8,698 nucleotides of DNA from an uncultured Blautia sp. (GTDB lineage Bacteria; Bacillota; Clostridia; Lachnospirales; Lachnospiraceae): positions 1-8,698 of the forward strand of contig UQJE01000096.1 of the NCBI GenBank assembly GCA_900541345.1, given 5' to 3'. The notes under the pieces are model-generated. The model was given only the letters and a program-made list of their open reading frames with translations, had not been told where the DNA came from and made no database searches. The position numbers and the translations under genes are program-made. Of this stretch, positions 5,883-8,698 are shown in pieces (position 1 is the first letter of the stretch; the number at the start of each line of letters is the position of its first letter).

Positions 5883-7025
5883 ATGAAAAAAATTGCAATT
5901 TTAGGTTCTACTGGCTCCATTGGAACACAGACACTTGATGTAGTCCGTAAAAACGGGGATATACAGGTTCTTGGAATCAGTGCTGGAAGAAATATCAAAA
6001 TGCTGGAAGAACAGGTAAGGGAGTTTTCTCCGAAGCTTGTTGCCGTTTGGGACGAAGAAGCTGCAAAGGAGCTGAAAAGCCGTATTTCAGATACAGAGAC
6101 AAAAGTAGTTTCCGGTATGGACGGTCTTCTCGCTCTTTCTGCAATGCCGGAGACAGAAATTCTTGTGACGGCTATTGTAGGAATGATTGGAATCCGCCCT
6201 ACGATTGAAGCAATCCGTGCAGGAAAAGACATTGCTCTTGCAAATAAAGAAACTCTTGTGACAGCGGGACACTTGATTATGCCTATGGCAGAAGAATACG
6301 GAGTAAAAATCCTTCCTGTTGACAGCGAGCACAGCGCTATTTTCCAGGCAATGCATGGGGAAGAAAAGAAGGAAATCAAAAAGCTTTTAATTACAGCTTC
6401 CGGCGGTCCTTTCCGTGGAAGAACAAAAGAAGAATTGCGTTATGTTACGCTGGAAGACACTTTAAAGCATCCAAACTGGGTAATGGGACAGAAAATCACG
6501 GTAGATTCTGCTACCCTTGTGAATAAGGGACTGGAAGTGATGGAAGCCAAATGGCTCTTTGGTATGGAGCTTTCCGACATTCAGGTTGTGGTACAGCCGC
6601 AGAGTATTATTCATTCTATGGTAGAGTTTCAGGATGGGGCGGTAATGGCACAGCTTGGAACACCGGATATGCGTCTTCCGATTCAGTATGCTCTCTATTA
6701 TCCTCAGAGAAGATACCTGGATGGAGAACGGCTTGATTTCTGGAAACTTCGGGAGATTACATTTGAGAAGCCGGACATGGAAACTTTCCGTGGGCTTCCT
6801 ATGGCAATGGAGGCGTCCCGTATCGGAGGAACAATGCCGACGGTATTTAATGCGGCAAATGAACTGGCAGTACATAAGTTTTTACAGAAAAAAATAGGTT
6901 TTCTGGATATTTATGAGATTATCGGGCAGTCTATGGAAAGACATAAAATAGTGGAAAACCCTGACCTGGAGGAAATCTTAGCAGCAGAAAAAGAGACTTA
7001 TCAATGGATTGAAAGCAGGTGGTAA
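5883..7025 (+). CDS. dxr: 1-deoxy-D-xylulose 5-phosphate reductoisomerase
   Basis: DXP reductoisomerase converts DXP to 2-C-methyl-D-erythritol 4-phosphate with NADPH. It is the second step of the MEP route to isopentenyl diphosphate and the fosmidomycin target. The protein has 380 residues, a typical length. The NADPH-binding loop GSTGSIGTQTLDVV is at 8-21 and NKETLV at 121-126. Metal ligands are Asp147 and Glu149 in LPVDSEHSA, and Glu218 in NKGLEVMEA. The substrate loop SGGPFRGR is at 173-180 and the flexible HPNWVMG at 196-202. All catalytic residues I can check are present. The gene starts 15 bases after cdsA, and its stop TAA lies 1 base before the rseP start. The product feeds the pathway that supplies UppS with substrate. 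Confidence 0.96.
   Translation: MKKIAILGSTGSIGTQTLDVVRKNGDIQVLGISAGRNIKMLEEQVREFSPKLVAVWDEEAAKELKSRISDTETKVVSGMDGLLALSAMPETEILVTAIVGMIGIRPTIEAIRAGKDIALANKETLVTAGHLIMPMAEEYGVKILPVDSEHSAIFQAMHGEEKKEIKKLLITASGGPFRGRTKEELRYVTLEDTLKHPNWVMGQKITVDSATLVNKGLEVMEAKWLFGMELSDIQVVVQPQSIIHSMVEFQDGAVMAQLGTPDMRLPIQYALYYPQRRYLDGERLDFWKLREITFEKPDMETFRGLPMAMEASRIGGTMPTVFNAANELAVHKFLQKKIGFLDIYEIIGQSMERHKIVENPDLEEILAAEKETYQWIESRW
7017..7022 (+). promoter_or_regulatory. Ribosome binding site for the TTG start of rseP
   Basis: AGGTGG overlaps the last codons of dxr and ends 4 bases before TTG 7027. No ATG or GTG start is available before the HELGH motif at a usable place. A TTG at 7009 lies upstream of this site and would put it inside the coding region. 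Confidence 0.55.
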
Positions 7026-7026
7026 A

Positions 7027-8310
7027 TTGAAAATAATCATAGCAGTTGTAATATTCAGCGCAGTGATTCTGATACATGAACTTGGACATTTTCTTCTTGC
7101 AAAGAAAAATAAGATAGAGGTAATCGAATTTTCCCTGGGAATGGGTCCAAGACTTTTAAGTACTGTAAAAAACGGCACAAGATACTCATTAAAGTTGTTT
7201 CCTATTGGGGGTTCCTGTGCAATGGCTGGAGAGGATATGGAGGATGACAGTCCGGGAACTTTTAATTCTGCATCTGTGTGGAGCAGGATTTCTGTAGTGG
7301 CAGCAGGTCCGATTTTTAATTTTATTCTTGCTTTTATTCTTGCTGTTATTATTGTGGGGGCAGTAGGATATGATCCGGCAAAGGTACTTACTGTGGCAGA
7401 GGGTTCCAATGCGGCAGAGGCAGGCTTAAAAGAAGGAGATGTGATTACCGATTATCAGGGATACCACATTGATCTTGGAAAAGATATGCATGTCTATTCT
7501 TATCTGAATCCTCTTCAGGAGGAGCCGGTACATTTAACAGTGGAGCGTGACGGAAAAGAAATTGCGCTTTCTTTTATGCCAGATGTAGATATAAGGTATC
7601 TTCTGGGACTGAACCGGAAGAATACAGAATCTATGGAAGTGGAGTCTCTGATACCGGGTATGCCGCTTGAAGATGCAGGCGTACAGCCAGGTGATGTGAT
7701 TACCTCTATCAACGGAGTAAAAATTCCAGATGGAGCGGCTTATGAAAAATACATCGAAGAAAATCCGCTTACAAATGAAGAGGTGACAATTACGTACTCC
7801 AGGAACGGTTTGGAATACGAGGCAAAAATTACGCCGAAAGAGTACAGAACTCCGAATCTTGGTTTTGTATATAATGTATGGGCTGAAAAGGCAACTGGAT
7901 TTGATGTAATAAAATATGGATTTATGGAAATGAAATATATGGTCCGCACTACTATATTAAGCCTGAAGGAGCTTGTGACAGGAAGTCTTGGTGTGAAGGA
8001 TTTAAGTGGACCGGTAGGTGTGGTAGATGCCATTGGTGATACGTATGAGGCAAGTAAAAGTGAGGGGACGCTGATGGTATGGATGAATATGCTGAATATG
8101 GCAGTCCTTCTTTCGGCGAACCTTGGCGTTATGAACCTTCTTCCGCTCCCCGCTCTCGATGGAGGACGCCTTGTGTTCCTCCTTGTGGAAGCCGTACGTA
8201 AAAAACCGGTAAATCGTCAGGTAGAGGGAGCGATACATTTTGCAGGACTTATGCTTTTGATGGTTCTTATGGTTGTGGTGCTGTATAATGATATTTTGAA
8301 GATATTCTGA
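7027..8310 (+). CDS. rseP: Site-2 zinc metalloprotease, RseP/RasP family
   Basis: This is an intramembrane zinc protease that cuts membrane-embedded anti-sigma factors and leftover signal peptides. From TTG 7027 it has 427 residues, the usual length (RasP of Bacillus is about 420). The first membrane helix carries the zinc motif HELGH at 17-21. GPIFNFILA at 94-102 is the conserved second region. Two tandem PDZ-like domains follow, at about 118-180 (SNAAEAGLKEGDVI) and 203-270 (PLEDAGVQPGDVITSINGV). The third zinc ligand is Asp378 in NLLPLPALDGG (370-380), and hydrophobic helices close the C-terminus. The start at 7027 gives KIIIAVVIF directly before HELGH as in relatives; TTG 7009 would add six residues inside dxr. 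It is the last gene of the cluster, 1 base after dxr. The substrate cannot be told from this window. Confidence 0.95.
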   Translation: MKIIIAVVIFSAVILIHELGHFLLAKKNKIEVIEFSLGMGPRLLSTVKNGTRYSLKLFPIGGSCAMAGEDMEDDSPGTFNSASVWSRISVVAAGPIFNFILAFILAVIIVGAVGYDPAKVLTVAEGSNAAEAGLKEGDVITDYQGYHIDLGKDMHVYSYLNPLQEEPVHLTVERDGKEIALSFMPDVDIRYLLGLNRKNTESMEVESLIPGMPLEDAGVQPGDVITSINGVKIPDGAAYEKYIEENPLTNEEVTITYSRNGLEYEAKITPKEYRTPNLGFVYNVWAEKATGFDVIKYGFMEMKYMVRTTILSLKELVTGSLGVKDLSGPVGVVDAIGDTYEASKSEGTLMVWMNMLNMAVLLSANLGVMNLLPLPALDGGRLVFLLVEAVRKKPVNRQVEGAIHFAGLMLLMVLMVVVLYNDILKIF

Positions 8311-8356
8311 TGATCCGACAAAATACCTGGAATTAATATTCTGAAAATGAGAGAAT

Positions 8357-8401
8357 AAAAGAGACATGAGGAATCGAAATTGATTCTTTGATGTCTCTTT
8401 T
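8357..8401. terminator. Bidirectional intrinsic terminator between rseP and the DUF2726 gene
   Basis: AAAAGAGACAT (8357-8367) pairs with ATGTCTCTTTT (8391-8401). The stem continues through GAATC (8371-8375) with GATTC (8382-8386) and three A-T or G-T pairs, with one bulged G at 8390 and a six-base loop GAAATT. The + strand ends in a TTTT run and the - strand in TTTTATTC, so it can stop transcription from both convergent genes. The rest of 8311-8439 shows nothing else I can support. Confidence 0.85.
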
Positions 8402-8439
8402 GTGTTACAGAAAATTTTGTTCTTATGTTATAGGTATTT

Positions 8440-8698
8440 TCAGCGAAACAGTTTGCGAATCTGCTTTTTGTCAATGTCTGTAATTCTTTTTAAGGGAATT
8501 CCGGCGGCAGCAAATGCTTTGTCCTTTAAATGGTCGCGCTTTTTGGCGTCTTTTGTTTCATGGGTGCTGTCGTCTAATTCGATAGCAAAAAGCACGTACA
8601 AATCTTTGTCGCAAATTACAAAATCCACATGCTTCTGTGCAATTTTATGAAAATATTTCATATACTGCTTTTTATCTGTCACAGCCAGTAAATCTTTT
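8440..8698 (-). CDS. DUF2726 domain protein, C-terminal part (5' end outside window)
   Basis: This is the last 85 residues of a protein that starts beyond the right edge. The frame stays open to the final base, and the GTG at 8680-8682 is probably internal. The pattern KIAQKHVDFVICD, then FAIELDDSTH, then a KKRDHLKDKAFAAAGIPLKRI ending is typical of DUF2726 domains. The Asp in VDFVI and the ELDD strand resemble the core of PD-(D/E)XK nuclease folds, to which I believe this family is related. A nuclease activity is therefore plausible but unproven. The gene converges on rseP and shares its terminator. Function in the cell is unknown, and an N-terminal zinc ribbon or membrane segment, seen in some relatives, cannot be checked here. 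Confidence 0.8.
   Translation of the reverse strand, partial: KDLLAVTDKKQYMKYFHKIAQKHVDFVICDKDLYVLFAIELDDSTHETKDAKKRDHLKDKAFAAAGIPLKRITDIDKKQIRKLFR

Noticed and set aside
1..8698. Search for CRISPR arrays, tRNA or rRNA genes, insertion sequences, riboswitches and a novel multi-gene system.
   Set aside because: No regular spaced repeats, transposase genes, terminal inverted repeats, RNA gene cores or unexplained gene clusters were seen; nearly all of the window is ordinary chromosomal genes.

Overview
The window reads as chromosomal DNA of a low-to-moderate GC Firmicute, most likely a member of Clostridia close to Lachnospiraceae. This rests on the gene families, the strong AGGAGG-type ribosome binding sites, the gene order pyrH-frr-uppS-cdsA-dxr-rseP, and a lipoprotein and a cytidylate kinase-like family that I associate with that group. 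The assignment is by recognition, not by a database search.

Layout: positions 2-877 are the 3' end of sbcC (DNA repair ATPase), followed 9 bases later by an acyl-CoA thioesterase gene (887-1366). A near-consensus promoter at 1370-1398 then leads into a broken cytidylate kinase-like gene (1452-1824). Its N- and C-terminal parts are both recognisable, but the middle is missing and the two parts lie in different frames. A second good promoter (1868-1896) precedes a three-part secreted lipoprotein of unknown function (1948-2928).

From 2976 to 8310 there is a compact housekeeping cluster on the + strand. It holds UMP kinase (pyrH), ribosome recycling factor (frr), undecaprenyl diphosphate synthase (uppS), CDP-diglyceride synthase (cdsA), DXP reductoisomerase (dxr) and a site-2 protease (rseP). 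From uppS to rseP the genes are 1 to 15 bases apart. They join pyrimidine nucleotide supply and ribosome recycling to isoprenoid precursor synthesis (dxr), the undecaprenyl carrier lipid for the cell wall (uppS), phospholipid synthesis (cdsA) and membrane protein quality control (rseP). A strong hairpin without a good U-tract lies between frr and uppS and may tune expression of the downstream half.

The cluster ends at a bidirectional terminator (8357-8401). Beyond it, on the - strand, is the C-terminal part of a DUF2726 nuclease-like protein that runs off the window.

I see no novel defence or mobile system here. The least ordinary items are the decayed kinase gene, the lipoprotein in front of pyrH, and the frr-uppS hairpin.
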